DNA from: CAZJKE01 sp964555625
GTDB lineage: Bacteria; Planctomycetota; Phycisphaerae; Phycisphaerales; SM1A02
Direction of reading: 5' to 3'
NCBI GenBank assembly: GCA_964555625.1
Contig: CAZKTE010000016.1
Coordinates: 1 to 28,802 of the forward strand
DNA: 28,802 bases
Shown: piece after piece, positions 7,852-15,731 of the stretch
Layout: every line of letters begins with the position of its first letter
Numbering within the stretch: the first letter of the stretch is position 1
Program-made: the position numbers and the translations under genes
Notes under the pieces: model-generated
The model's database searches: none
Told to the model about the DNA's origin: nothing
What the model saw: only the letters and a program-made list of their open reading frames with translations

Positions 7852-8618
7852 GCGACGGCCCACTGCGCGTGCTCGTCGTGACCGAGGACGACCCGCTCTA
7901 CGTGATTCGCTTCTTCGACGTGTTCCTAGAGGAGTACCCCTCCGATCGCATCGAGGTGTTGGGCATCACCGTGTCCAAGGCCTTCCACGAGTCGATCTGG
8001 AAGACCGCCTGGAGGGTATTCCGGTTCTACGGTCTCCTTGACTTCCCACGCCTCTGCCTGCGATACGCGATGACGCGGCTGCGAGGGCGATCGATCGCAT
8101 CGCTTGCGCGAGGCCGCGACATCTCCGTCATCAAGACCGAGTCCGTCAACGATCCTGCCTACCTTGAGCGCGTCGCCGCGCTCTCGCCGGACGTGATCAT
8201 GTCAGTGTCGGCTCCAGAGATCTTCCGCGAGGAGTTGCTGGACACGCCACGCATCGGATGCATCAACATCCACAGCGGAAGACTGCCCATCTACCGAGGC
8301 ATGATGCCCACATTCTGGCAACTGCTACACGGCGAATCGAGCGTCGTCGTGACGATCCACGAGATGGCCCGCGAACTCGATGCGGGAGGGATCCTGGAGA
8401 CGATCGACTTCCCGCTGCGCGAACGTGACTCACTCGATCGCGTCATCGCCGGCACGAAGCAGCAGGGTGCCCGCGCCATGATCAGGACCCTGCTGGAGAT
8501 CGCCGATCGTGACTGCATCGAGGTCGTGCCGCTGGACATGACCGATGCCTCGTACTTCTCCTTCCCGAAGCCATCCGACGTACGGGCATTTCGCGCGCTC
8601 GGCCATAGGATGCTCTGA
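7848..8618 (+). CDS. Formyltransferase-fold enzyme, probable sugar N-formyltransferase
   Basis: A 256-residue protein of the formyl_transf_N fold (shared by methionyl-tRNA formyltransferase, GAR transformylase and sugar N-formyltransferases). The catalytic triad is preserved: Asn140 and His142 in CINIHSGRLPIYRG, and Asp178 in LDAGGI. The tRNA-binding C-terminal domain of Fmt is absent. Its place between a glycosyltransferase and a deacetylase points to a nucleotide- or lipid-linked amino-sugar substrate with N10-formyl-tetrahydrofolate as donor; that substrate is inference. The ATG at 7848 overlaps the upstream TGA. An upstream in-frame ATG (7800) lies inside the glycosyltransferase gene and is less likely. 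Confidence 0.8.
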   Translation: MSDGPLRVLVVTEDDPLYVIRFFDVFLEEYPSDRIEVLGITVSKAFHESIWKTAWRVFRFYGLLDFPRLCLRYAMTRLRGRSIASLARGRDISVIKTESVNDPAYLERVAALSPDVIMSVSAPEIFREELLDTPRIGCINIHSGRLPIYRGMMPTFWQLLHGESSVVVTIHEMARELDAGGILETIDFPLRERDSLDRVIAGTKQQGARAMIRTLLEIADRDCIEVVPLDMTDASYFSFPKPSDVRAFRALGHRML

Positions 8619-8620
8619 CG

Positions 8621-9451
8621 ATGACGACCTTGGCAGCCATGTCGATCGATGTCGAGGACTGGTTCCAGGTCCAGAACCTGGGAATCCCGGCCGACCGCTG
8701 GGAGGACGCGGAATCACGCATCGAAGTCAACGTCGATCGCATGCTCGAGGTCATGGACGAGCGAGGGGTGCACTGCACCTGCTTCATCCTCGGGTGGATC
8801 GCCGAACGCCACGGCGACCTGATCCGCCGCATCGCCGAAGCGGGGCATGAGATCGCCAGCCATGGCTACAACCACGAGCTCTGCTACGACCTGACGAGGG
8901 AGGAATTCGCCCAGGACGTTGGTCGCACCAAGACGCTGCTCGAGGACCTCACCGGCAAGGAGGTACGCGGATACCGTGCGCCGTGCTTCTCGATCACCGA
9001 CTGGGCCATCGACGTGCTCGTGGAGGAGGGATACGCCTATGACTCGTCCTCATTCCTGACTGTCGGTCACGATCGCTACGGCCGCCTCGAGGGAGTGTCT
9101 GGCCTCGAGCCGATCGTCGAGATTCGGCCGGGGTTCCACGAGGTGTGCATGCCCTGTCTCAACCGCGGCAAGCGCGGCATCCCCTGGGCCGGTGGCGGCT
9201 ACTTCCGCCTGCTCCCGTACGCGATCTTCCGGTCCGGTGTCCGCCACGTGCTCGGCAGCGGCAGGCCATTTGTCTTCTACCTCCACCCCTGGGAGATCGA
9301 TGTCGGCCAGCCGCGCCGGCGCGGCACGACTCGCATGAAGCAGTGGCGCCACTACCTCAACATCGATCGATGCGAGCGCCGCTGGACGCGACTGCTCGAC
9401 GATTTCCAATGGGTTCGGATCGAGGACCTGCTCGCATCGCAGGTGACCTGA
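8621..9451 (+). CDS. Polysaccharide deacetylase, PEP-CTERM-locus type (NodB fold)
   Basis: A 276-residue carbohydrate esterase family 4 protein. The metal-site Asp is in MSIDVEDWFQV (residues 10-13), the metal-binding His pair is in SHGYNHE, the third motif is RGYRAPCFSI, and the catalytic-base motif is FYLHPWEID. The SIDVEDWF start and the FYLHPWE C-terminal block match the deacetylase subfamily found in exosortase/PEP-CTERM exopolysaccharide loci. It would remove N- or O-acetyl groups from the polysaccharide or its precursor. No signal peptide is visible, so it may act on cytoplasmic lipid-linked intermediates. It starts 2 nt after the formyltransferase stop. No exosortase gene lies in this window. 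Confidence 0.88.
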   Translation: MTTLAAMSIDVEDWFQVQNLGIPADRWEDAESRIEVNVDRMLEVMDERGVHCTCFILGWIAERHGDLIRRIAEAGHEIASHGYNHELCYDLTREEFAQDVGRTKTLLEDLTGKEVRGYRAPCFSITDWAIDVLVEEGYAYDSSSFLTVGHDRYGRLEGVSGLEPIVEIRPGFHEVCMPCLNRGKRGIPWAGGGYFRLLPYAIFRSGVRHVLGSGRPFVFYLHPWEIDVGQPRRRGTTRMKQWRHYLNIDRCERRWTRLLDDFQWVRIEDLLASQVT

Positions 9452-9454
9452 GAG

Positions 9455-10300
9455 TCAGTCCCAGATCACCTCGATGGCGTCCGCGTCAATGGCGACGGGG
9501 CTGATCGTCAGCCAGTTGTCACCGCAGGCCATCGCGTTGGTGCCCATGTCAAGCCAGTCGGTCGCGAAGAGGTTGTCCGGCCCAAGCGGCTCGCCGTTGA
9601 GCGGCTGGTAGGCGACGAACTCGGGGATGAACGACTCGACCTGCTGCGCTGCACCATCCCCGGCAATGACAATGCCGATCCACCGCCCGCTGTCGCCGTG
9701 GAACGCAAGCGTGTTGCTGTCGGCCATGTTGGCGGCGTCTCCATCCTCGACACCGCGGTTGGAGAGCACCACGTCGCTGTGGCCCGCGGATGAATGCCAC
9801 TTGAGTCGCACTCGCTGGCCGCAGAGTGCCTGATGGGCATAGGAACTGTGCGCGGCGCCGGTGTTGAAGTCCGAGGTGAAGGCCGGATCCCAGAAGATGT
9901 CCTGACCGTCGATGACCTCATGGTCATAGTCCAGGTCAACCGTGATGGCAGGGTTGGACTCCACCGGGCTCACCAGGAGATCCGGACCGAAGTACTGGTG
10001 AGCAAGCATGGACGCGAAAAGGTTGCTGGTCGTATTGAGCGTCCAGTCCTCGTTGGACTCATCCTGGATGCGGCTTGGAAGCGGGAAGCGGCCCTCGTCG
10101 CCGCTGGCATGCAGCATCATCGCCTGGTGAATGCCCCGCACCTGCGACATGTCCTTGCGACTGCGGGTCGCGCCGAGGATTCCCGCAAGCGCCGGAACGA
10201 GGAGTCCCAGCAGCAGAAGGAGGATGGCGATGACCACCAGGAGCTCAACGAGCGTAAATCCCAGTCGTTGTCGTGTCCCCGATGAAGCGGCGGCATTCAC
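9455..10300 (-). CDS. Prepilin-type N-terminal methylation protein (pseudopilin-like)
   Basis: A type IV pilin-like protein, 281 residues if started at the GTG at 10300. The prepilin peptidase site is RLG|FTLVELLVVIAILLLLLG, with Gly14 at -1, Phe15 at +1 and the usual Glu at +5 (Glu19). The hydrophobic helix ends near residue 36. The rest is a soluble domain with many Asp and Asn residues and a C-terminal IVIAGDGAAQQVESF that recalls the DG end of planctomycete pseudopilins, although the exact H-x9-DG spacing is not present. The reading frame is open far upstream, but TATGCT 6 nt before this GTG favours this start. It follows fcl with a gap of 52 nt and is convergent with the deacetylase gene 3 nt away. 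Confidence 0.8.
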   Translation of the reverse strand: MNAAASSGTRQRLGFTLVELLVVIAILLLLLGLLVPALAGILGATRSRKDMSQVRGIHQAMMLHASGDEGRFPLPSRIQDESNEDWTLNTTSNLFASMLAHQYFGPDLLVSPVESNPAITVDLDYDHEVIDGQDIFWDPAFTSDFNTGAAHSSYAHQALCGQRVRLKWHSSAGHSDVVLSNRGVEDGDAANMADSNTLAFHGDSGRWIGIVIAGDGAAQQVESFIPEFVAYQPLNGEPLGPDNLFATDWLDMGTNAMACGDNWLTISPVAIDADAIEVIWD

Positions 10301-10306
10301 GCCAGA

Positions 10307-10312
10307 AGCATA
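10307..10312 (-). promoter_or_regulatory. Candidate -10 element of the pseudopilin gene
   Basis: TATGCT on the minus strand ends 6 nt before the GTG start at 10300, giving a leaderless message. It would allow expression independent of the upstream fcl gene. Confidence 0.4.
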
Positions 10313-10352
10313 GGCTCCCCGAAGCGACCCGGCATCAACCGGGACTGAGCAT

Positions 10353-11306
10353 TCATGCATCCGCCGTCTTGCCCTCGCTGCGCCACCACTCAATGGTCCG
10401 CTGCAGCCCCTCCTCGAACCCGACCTGTGCCGTGAATCCGAGTCGCTCCGCGGCGCGGGAGGTGTCCAGGCACCGCCGCGGCTGGCCATCTGGCTTCGTG
10501 TCGTCCCAGCGAATCTCGCCCTCGAACCCGGTGAGTTTGGCGATGAGCGTCACGAGCTCCTTGATCGTGATCTCCATCCCAGTCCCAAGATTGATCGGAT
10601 CAGGCGCGTCCATTTCCTCGGCTGCCCGCACGATGCCCTCGGCTGCATCATCGACGAAGAGGAACTCGCGGCTGACGCCGCCGGTCCCCCAGCATTCAAT
10701 GTGGTCTGCGCAACCATCGATGGCTTCCTCGCACTTTCGAATCAGCGCGGGGATCACGTGGCTGGAGCGCGGGTCGAAGTTGTCACCGGGACCGTAGAGG
10801 TTGACCGGCAGCAGGAAGGCCGACGCGAGACCGTATTGGCGGCGGTATCCGTCGAGCATCACCATGGCCGCCTTCTTGGCCACGCCGTAAGGGGCGTTGG
10901 TCTCCTCCGGGTAGCCCTCCCAGAGGTCGTCTTCGCTGAAGGGCACGGGGCAGAACTTTGGGTAGGCGCAGATCGTGCCCACCTGGACGAACTTCTCGAG
11001 TTCCACCTGCCGCGCATGCTCGATGAGGTGCAGCGCCATGGCCATGTTGGCGAAGAAGAAACGGCCCGGATTCTCCATGTTGGCACCGATGCCGCCCACC
11101 TCCGCGGCCAGGTGAATCACCACCTGAGGCTTCATGTCGGCGTACAGGCGGGCCACGGCCTCCTCGCACGTCAGGTCATAGTCCACGCATCGAGGCACCA
11201 GGACGTCGCTGCACCCGCGGCCTGCCAGCAGCGCGCAGAGCCTGCGTCCGAGAAATCCGGCGCCACCGGTCACGACGATTCGCTTGGTAGAGAGGTCCAT
11301 TGCCAT
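10353..11306 (-). CDS. fcl: GDP-L-fucose synthase
   Basis: Converts GDP-4-keto-6-deoxy-D-mannose to GDP-L-fucose by 3,5-epimerisation and NADPH reduction. It has 317 residues from the ATG at 11306 (a second ATG, 11300, is equally possible). The Rossmann motif GGAGFLG is at 14-20. The family-specific block ICAYPKFCPVPF carries Cys113, and the catalytic Tyr140-x3-Lys144 is in NAPYGVAKK. The usual active-site Ser of the GSSCIYP block is replaced by Thr111 here. NLYGPGDNFDP and SREFLFVDDAAEG are diagnostic of the Fcl/GMER family. It is divergent from gmd, which makes its substrate. Confidence 0.93.
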   Translation of the reverse strand: MAMDLSTKRIVVTGGAGFLGRRLCALLAGRGCSDVLVPRCVDYDLTCEEAVARLYADMKPQVVIHLAAEVGGIGANMENPGRFFFANMAMALHLIEHARQVELEKFVQVGTICAYPKFCPVPFSEDDLWEGYPEETNAPYGVAKKAAMVMLDGYRRQYGLASAFLLPVNLYGPGDNFDPRSSHVIPALIRKCEEAIDGCADHIECWGTGGVSREFLFVDDAAEGIVRAAEEMDAPDPINLGTGMEITIKELVTLIAKLTGFEGEIRWDDTKPDGQPRRCLDTSRAAERLGFTAQVGFEEGLQRTIEWWRSEGKTADA

Positions 11307-11317
11307 GGGACGCACGG

Positions 11318-11323
11318 AGGATA
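11318..11323 (-). promoter_or_regulatory. Candidate -10 element of fcl
   Basis: TATCCT on the minus strand ends 11 nt before the ATG at 11306. There is no obvious -35 and no Shine-Dalgarno. The transcript leader would be only a few nucleotides. Confidence 0.28.
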
Positions 11324-11414
11324 GCGGCTGGTGGGATGGCCCTTCCCGGGCCGGTCCGCCTTCAATGGGCATTCCCACGGGTACGCCCGAACTCACATCC
11401 TGTTCGTGCCGAAG

Positions 11415-11420
11415 TATGCT
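11415..11420 (+). promoter_or_regulatory. Candidate -10 element of gmd
   Basis: TATGCT lies 6 nt before the perfect hairpin at 11427. Transcription would start at the first base of the hairpin, leaving a leader of about 35 nt that includes a Shine-Dalgarno sequence. Confidence 0.35.
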
Positions 11421-11426
11421 TCCGGT

Positions 11427-11446
11427 GGCCTCGAATGATCGAGGCC
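11427..11446 (+). promoter_or_regulatory. Perfect hairpin at the 5' end of the gmd leader
   Basis: Arms GGCCTCGA and TCGAGGCC form an 8-bp perfect stem around an ATGA loop. It lies between the -10 candidate and the GGAGAGG Shine-Dalgarno (11452-11458), with no T-tract after it. It could protect the transcript end or serve as an operator palindrome; the sequence alone does not decide. Confidence 0.5.
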
Positions 11447-11461
11447 CCAACGGAGAGGTCC

Positions 11462-12523
11462 ATGGGTACAAGCGGAAAGCGCGCCTTGATCACTGGCATC
11501 ACGGGACAGGACGGCAGTTACCTCGCCGAATTGCTCCTTGAGAAGGGCTACGAGGTGCACGGCATCATTCGCCGCTCGGCGTCATTCAATACCGAGCGGC
11601 TCGATCCCATCTACCAGGACCCCCACGAGTCCGGTGCTCGCCTCTTCCTCCACTACGGCGATCTCAACGACGCGATGTCCCTCTCGAGCATCGTCCGAAA
11701 GATCAAGCCCACCGAGGTCTACAACCTCGGCGCACAGAGCCACGTCCGGGTCAGTTTCGACAATCCCGTCTATACGGTGGACACGGTCGCCGTCGGCTCG
11801 CTCAAGCTGCTCGAGGCGGTCCGCGACTACCAGGAGCTCAGCGGATACCAGATCCGCTACTACCAGGCGAGTTCCTCGGAGATGTTCGGGAAGGTCTTCG
11901 AGGTCCCACAGACCGAGTCCACCCCCTTCTACCCGCGATCGCCCTACGGCTGCGCCAAGGTCTATGCCCACTGGCAGACGATCAACTACCGCGAGTCCTA
12001 CGGCCTGCACGCAAATTGCGGCATCCTCTTCAACCACGAGTCGCCCAGGCGCGGCGAGACATTCGTGACGCGCAAGATTACGCGCGCCGTGGGCCGCATC
12101 AAGATGGGGCTGCAGGAGAAGATCTACCTTGGAAACCTCGATGCGCAGCGCGACTGGGGTTACGCAGGTGACTACGTCGATGCGATGTGGCGCATGCTCC
12201 AGCAGGATGAGCCCGGCGATTTCGTCATCGCCACGGGCGTCATGATCCCCGTGCGCCGATTCGCGGAACTGGCCTTCGGCGCCGTTGGCCTTGACCCGGA
12301 TGACTTCATCGAGATTGACCCGCGCTACTTCCGGCCCGCCGAGGTCGAGCAACTGCGCGGCGATCCCACCAAGGCCCGCGAACTATTGGACTGGTCACCG
12401 ACTACAAGCGTCGAGGAACTGGCAGCAATGATGGTCGAGCACGACATGGAGTTGGCCTCGCGAGAGAAGACGCTTCGTGATGCCGGCCACGAGATGCCAG
12501 AGTTTTCCGGGCACGACCAGTAG
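11462..12523 (+). CDS. gmd: GDP-mannose 4,6-dehydratase
   Basis: Dehydrates GDP-D-mannose to GDP-4-keto-6-deoxy-D-mannose, the precursor of GDP-fucose, rhamnose, colitose or perosamine. It has 353 residues. The motif GITGQDGSYL (12-21) is the family hallmark, followed by GIIRRSASFNTERLD, YNLGAQSHVRVSF, the SSSEMFGK catalytic block near 137-144 and Tyr162-x3-Lys166 in SPYGCAK. NHESPRRGETFVTRKITRA and LGNLDAQRDWGYAGDYV are also diagnostic. The ATG at 11462 has a good Shine-Dalgarno (GGAGAGG). An open frame extends upstream but contains the hairpin and promoter candidate. With fcl it completes GDP-L-fucose synthesis from GDP-mannose. It is convergent with murJ, 5 nt apart. Confidence 0.96.
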   Translation: MGTSGKRALITGITGQDGSYLAELLLEKGYEVHGIIRRSASFNTERLDPIYQDPHESGARLFLHYGDLNDAMSLSSIVRKIKPTEVYNLGAQSHVRVSFDNPVYTVDTVAVGSLKLLEAVRDYQELSGYQIRYYQASSSEMFGKVFEVPQTESTPFYPRSPYGCAKVYAHWQTINYRESYGLHANCGILFNHESPRRGETFVTRKITRAVGRIKMGLQEKIYLGNLDAQRDWGYAGDYVDAMWRMLQQDEPGDFVIATGVMIPVRRFAELAFGAVGLDPDDFIEIDPRYFRPAEVEQLRGDPTKARELLDWSPTTSVEELAAMMVEHDMELASREKTLRDAGHEMPEFSGHDQ

Positions 12524-12528
12524 CCCAC

Positions 12529-14088
12529 TCAACGGCGACCGATCGCCCATCGCACTTCCGGCATCCCAAGCAACAGCCCACCCAGGCCCACGACCGCAAT
12601 GCCCAGCGGGACCAGGATGGCCAGGGCCCACAGGGAGTCCATCCACGACCCGCTCTCGGTCCAGGCCAGCGGTGTTGCAGCAGCAACAGCCGCCGTCATG
12701 GCAGCGGCCAGTACCAGCGTCCTGCACCATGACCCAACGACCACTTCGTCCACGGGGCGCTGCACGTGTCGCCGCGCCAACCGCAGCAGCACAGCCACTT
12801 GGATGACCGCGCAGAGAGCCGTCGACCAGGCCAGGCCCGAGATGTTCAGCGGCGTCCAGATCAGGACGAGGTTCAAGACAAGATTAATCACGACGATCGC
12901 CAATGCGACCCGCACCGGCGTGATCGCATCCCCACGCGCATAGAAGGCCCGCGTCAGAACGTGAGTCATCGAGTAGGCCCAGACTGCCGGGGCATACCCG
13001 GCGAGGATGAAGGCCACGGTCATGGCGTCGCCGGCGTCGAAGACGCCGCCCTGAAAGACCGCCGCGGCGAGCGGCTCTCGCACCAGGAGGAGCCCGGCGC
13101 CTGCGGGTAGGCCTATGAAGACCACCAGTCGCAGGCCACGGCGCAGCGTGGCGGCGAAGGCGTCCGCGTCCGATGCCTGCCGCGCAAGGAGCGGGAAGAT
13201 CGCGGTCGCAACGGCGATGCCGAAGACGCCCAGTGGAAACTGGTAGAGCCGCTGCGCGAAGGTCAGCGAGGCCATGTCACCTTCCACCAACGGGTAGGCG
13301 ACGCCCAGGATCGTGTCGCCACCGATCACTGGCCAACTGGCGATCAAGCCATCTATCAGCGTGTTCACCTGCAGCGTGCCCAGGCCCAGGATCATCGGCA
13401 GCGACTGGCGCAACACCTGCCGCATTGCGTCCGTGGCCGGTGCCCAATTCCGCGTCCACCACCCGCTGCCGCGCAGCGAGAGGAGGCACCAGGCGACCTG
13501 GAGCGCGCCGGCCGCCACGACCGCCGCCCCCAGCCACTGCACGGTGCCTGCAGATGGCTCGGAGTGCTGCGCGTTCCACCCGAGGAGCGCGGCGATCATG
13601 AGTCCGTTGAGGATGATTGGCGCAGCCGCTGGCGGGCCGAACCGGCCATGCACCTGCAGCATGGCCCCGAGGATGGCGACCACGCAGACCAGGGGCATGT
13701 AGGGCAGCGTGATCATGGTCAGCTGTGCTGCGAGGTTCTCGGAGTTCCCCCAGAAGGTGAGGGCCCACAGCACCCCCTCGACCACGAGCACGATCCCGCC
13801 CAGCAGCAGCACCAGCGACGCGATCGTCAAGGATGCCAGGCCTGCGGCGATCCCACGGTCCTCCTCGCGCAGCTTCGTGTAGGCCGGCAGGAAGGCCGAT
13901 GCCAGCGCGCCCTCCCCGAAGAGCCGCCGAAAGAGCGACGGCACGAGGAACGCGAAGTAGAAGGACGATGCCAGCGGGCCCGGGCCGAGAATGCGGCTGA
14001 TGGCGCCGTCGCGCACCAGGCCGGTGAGGCGGCTTGCCAGTGTCAGCGACCAGACGGTCCTGGCATGTTGCTCTAGTCGGTCTCCCAC
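12529..14088 (-). CDS. murJ: MurJ/MviN-family lipid flippase
   Basis: A polytopic membrane protein of the MOP superfamily, 519 residues from a GTG at 14088. It begins with the MurJ signature TLASRLTGLVRDGAISRILGPG followed by FLVPSLFRRLFGEGALASAFLPAY (split here by family convention around the first loop). About 13-14 hydrophobic helices follow, including TFAQRLYQFPLGVFGIAVATAIFPLLAR-type segment, a hallmark of MurJ. It most likely flips undecaprenyl-PP-linked peptidoglycan precursor across the inner membrane. Given the nearby polysaccharide genes, a glycan-lipid flippase role is an alternative. An upstream extension would overlap the VanZ-like gene; the GTG lies 7 nt after that gene's stop, which fits an operon. 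Confidence 0.88.
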   Translation of the reverse strand: MGDRLEQHARTVWSLTLASRLTGLVRDGAISRILGPGPLASSFYFAFLVPSLFRRLFGEGALASAFLPAYTKLREEDRGIAAGLASLTIASLVLLLGGIVLVVEGVLWALTFWGNSENLAAQLTMITLPYMPLVCVVAILGAMLQVHGRFGPPAAAPIILNGLMIAALLGWNAQHSEPSAGTVQWLGAAVVAAGALQVAWCLLSLRGSGWWTRNWAPATDAMRQVLRQSLPMILGLGTLQVNTLIDGLIASWPVIGGDTILGVAYPLVEGDMASLTFAQRLYQFPLGVFGIAVATAIFPLLARQASDADAFAATLRRGLRLVVFIGLPAGAGLLLVREPLAAAVFQGGVFDAGDAMTVAFILAGYAPAVWAYSMTHVLTRAFYARGDAITPVRVALAIVVINLVLNLVLIWTPLNISGLAWSTALCAVIQVAVLLRLARRHVQRPVDEVVVGSWCRTLVLAAAMTAAVAAATPLAWTESGSWMDSLWALAILVPLGIAVVGLGGLLLGMPEVRWAIGRR

Positions 14089-14095
14089 GATTCGT

Positions 14096-14872
14096 TCAGT
14101 CCATCGGTCCTGCCGGCATGCCGGCACGAATCCCGCGTTGCCAACCCGCCCGCAATGCCAGCGTCGTCCCCGCCAGCGCCACAACCGCCGCCAGCACGTC
14201 CAGCGTCGACGCGCCCCACCAGCATGCTCCTGCAATGACCGCCACCGGGATCGCCGCGGTGCGCAGGGCGATCAGGGCAGGTGCCCATAGCAGTGGGGCA
14301 ACACCACCGAGGCCCGCAGCGATCCGCAGCGTCGCCGCGGCGGCCACTGTCAGGCCAATCGCGACGGCCTCCTCCACCGGGCTCACCGAGAAGGCGAACC
14401 AGGCCATCGCCCAGGTCAACGCGGAGATCGCGGCAGTAGTGACGATCGCAGCCACAGCCAGCACAAGCCAGTTGCGCCTCGCAGCCAATGCAGCCTCGAG
14501 GCCGTCCCGCAGCGCGGGCGTCGCCCGCATCGAGCCAAACCAGCATCCTGCGCAAATCACCCCGAGTTGTCCAGCAAGCAGGTCCGCCACGCTGAATCCC
14601 CGGTCATTGGGCAGCAGGTGCTGAGTCCACTCATCCAGGACCGTCCACGCCAACACCAGCAGTACCGCGGCGATGGGCCGCCGAACCCATCCGCCACACC
14701 AGAAGCTGAATGCCAGGATGCCGAAGCACGCGAAGTGCAGCACCTTGTCGGGCGAGTCGTGCTGCTCATTTCCAAGTTCCAGCCGCTGCCAGTGGGTCGC
14801 CACCGTCAGGACAACCAGCCAGAGAACGCACGCGACGCGCCATCCGCGGCGCGCGGCGTCAGGCTGATCCAT
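14096..14872 (-). CDS. VanZ-like membrane protein with extra C-terminal helices
   Basis: A 258-residue integral membrane protein. The N-terminal half matches the VanZ-like domain: DKVLHFACFGILAF (residues 42-55, with Asp42, Lys43, His46), VLDEWTQHLLPNDRGFSVADLLA (about 79-100, with the Asp-Glu, Gln, Asp and Asp pattern). The C-terminal half (about 125-250) adds four further hydrophobic helices of unknown relation. VanZ gives low-level teicoplanin resistance in enterococci, but most VanZ-like proteins are of unknown function and tend to neighbour wall or EPS genes. The ATG at 14872 overlaps the end of parA by 14 nt, and murJ follows, so it is within the parA-murJ run. Confidence 0.72.
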   Translation of the reverse strand: MDQPDAARRGWRVACVLWLVVLTVATHWQRLELGNEQHDSPDKVLHFACFGILAFSFWCGGWVRRPIAAVLLVLAWTVLDEWTQHLLPNDRGFSVADLLAGQLGVICAGCWFGSMRATPALRDGLEAALAARRNWLVLAVAAIVTTAAISALTWAMAWFAFSVSPVEEAVAIGLTVAAAATLRIAAGLGGVAPLLWAPALIALRTAAIPVAVIAGACWWGASTLDVLAAVVALAGTTLALRAGWQRGIRAGMPAGPMD

Positions 14873-15716
14873 CAGTCGCCGCCAGCGCCGGCTCGTCCGC
14901 CTGGGCCCGGCCAACGGCTGCGGCGCCCGTGGCCGTCAGGCTCCGGGCCAGCGCCCGGTAGTCGTTGGCGCCGGCACAGGTCGGCGCGTAGTCGAAGATC
15001 GTCTGGCCGAAGCTAGGTGCCTCGGCAAGCTTGACGTTTCGGCGAATGGGTGGCGAGAGAAGCTGACACGACGACCAGGGCAGCCCTTGGCCGCGCGATG
15101 ACTCCAGGAACGACTTCAGGTCGCCGACGACTTCCTTGGCGAGGTTGGTCTGCCGCTCGTACATGCACATCACGATGCCCGACACACGCAGCCGCGGATT
15201 GATACCGCCCACCATCATGCCGACCGTCTCGAGCAGGCGACTGATCCCCTGGAGGGCCAGGAAATGCGCCTGCATCGGCACGACGAGTTCTGACGCAGCG
15301 GCGAGGGCATTGACAGTCAGCAGGCCCAGGCTCGGCGGACAGTCGATGAGGACCCAGTCGTACTGGTCCACGATCGGGTCGAGCTTGCGATGCAGTAGGT
15401 CGTGGCGGTCGGTTCGACTGACCAGTTCGCTCTCCGCGGCCGCCAGATCCACCTCGCTGGTGACCAGGTCGATGTTTGGGCGGGCCTCGACGCGCGCCTC
15501 CACCACCCGCGTAGCGTCATCGAGCAGAAGGTCGTAGACGCTGGTGCCTGTCGCGTCGATGCCGAAGTGCAGTCCCAGGTGAGTCTGGGGATCGAGGTCG
15601 ATGACCAGAACCCGATCGCCCGCGAGCGCCAGGGCGGCGGCGAGGTTGACGGTGGTCGTCGTCTTTCCGACGCCCCCCTTCTGGTTGAGCAGGGCGATGA
15701 CGCGCGTATCGGACAC
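14859..15716 (-). CDS. parA: Chromosome-partitioning ATPase ParA/Soj
   Basis: A 285-residue Walker-type ATPase that binds DNA non-specifically as an ATP dimer and drives parS-ParB movement. The deviant Walker A motif KGGVGKTTTTVNLA is at about 13-26, Walker A' is VLVIDLDPQTHLG, and the Walker B region is YDWVLIDCPPSLGLLTVNAL. The C-terminal part has the ParA block INPRLRVSGIVMCMYERQTNLAKEV-type segment. The start is GTG at 15716, 15 nt after the recO stop, with TACACT 6 nt before it and no Shine-Dalgarno. It is not adjacent to parB: parB lies at 25247 on the other strand. The C-terminal tail after about residue 260 is Ala-rich and variable. Confidence 0.93.
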   Translation of the reverse strand: MSDTRVIALLNQKGGVGKTTTTVNLAAALALAGDRVLVIDLDPQTHLGLHFGIDATGTSVYDLLLDDATRVVEARVEARPNIDLVTSEVDLAAAESELVSRTDRHDLLHRKLDPIVDQYDWVLIDCPPSLGLLTVNALAAASELVVPMQAHFLALQGISRLLETVGMMVGGINPRLRVSGIVMCMYERQTNLAKEVVGDLKSFLESSRGQGLPWSSCQLLSPPIRRNVKLAEAPSFGQTIFDYAPTCAGANDYRALARSLTATGAAAVGRAQADEPALAATDGSA

Positions 15717-15722
15717 GTGATG

Positions 15723-15728
15723 AGTGTA
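15723..15728 (-). promoter_or_regulatory. Candidate -10 element of parA
   Basis: TACACT on the minus strand ends 6 nt before the GTG start, in the short gap after recO. It would give a leaderless parA transcript in addition to read-through from recO. Confidence 0.4.
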
Positions 15729-15731
15729 CCG

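Noticed and set aside
6445..7863. A 472-codon open frame on the minus strand, antisense to the GT4 gene
   Set aside because: Its product has no recognisable family and is rich in Arg, His, Gly and Val as expected from the complement of a GC-rich gene, while the plus-strand frame is a clear GT4 enzyme.
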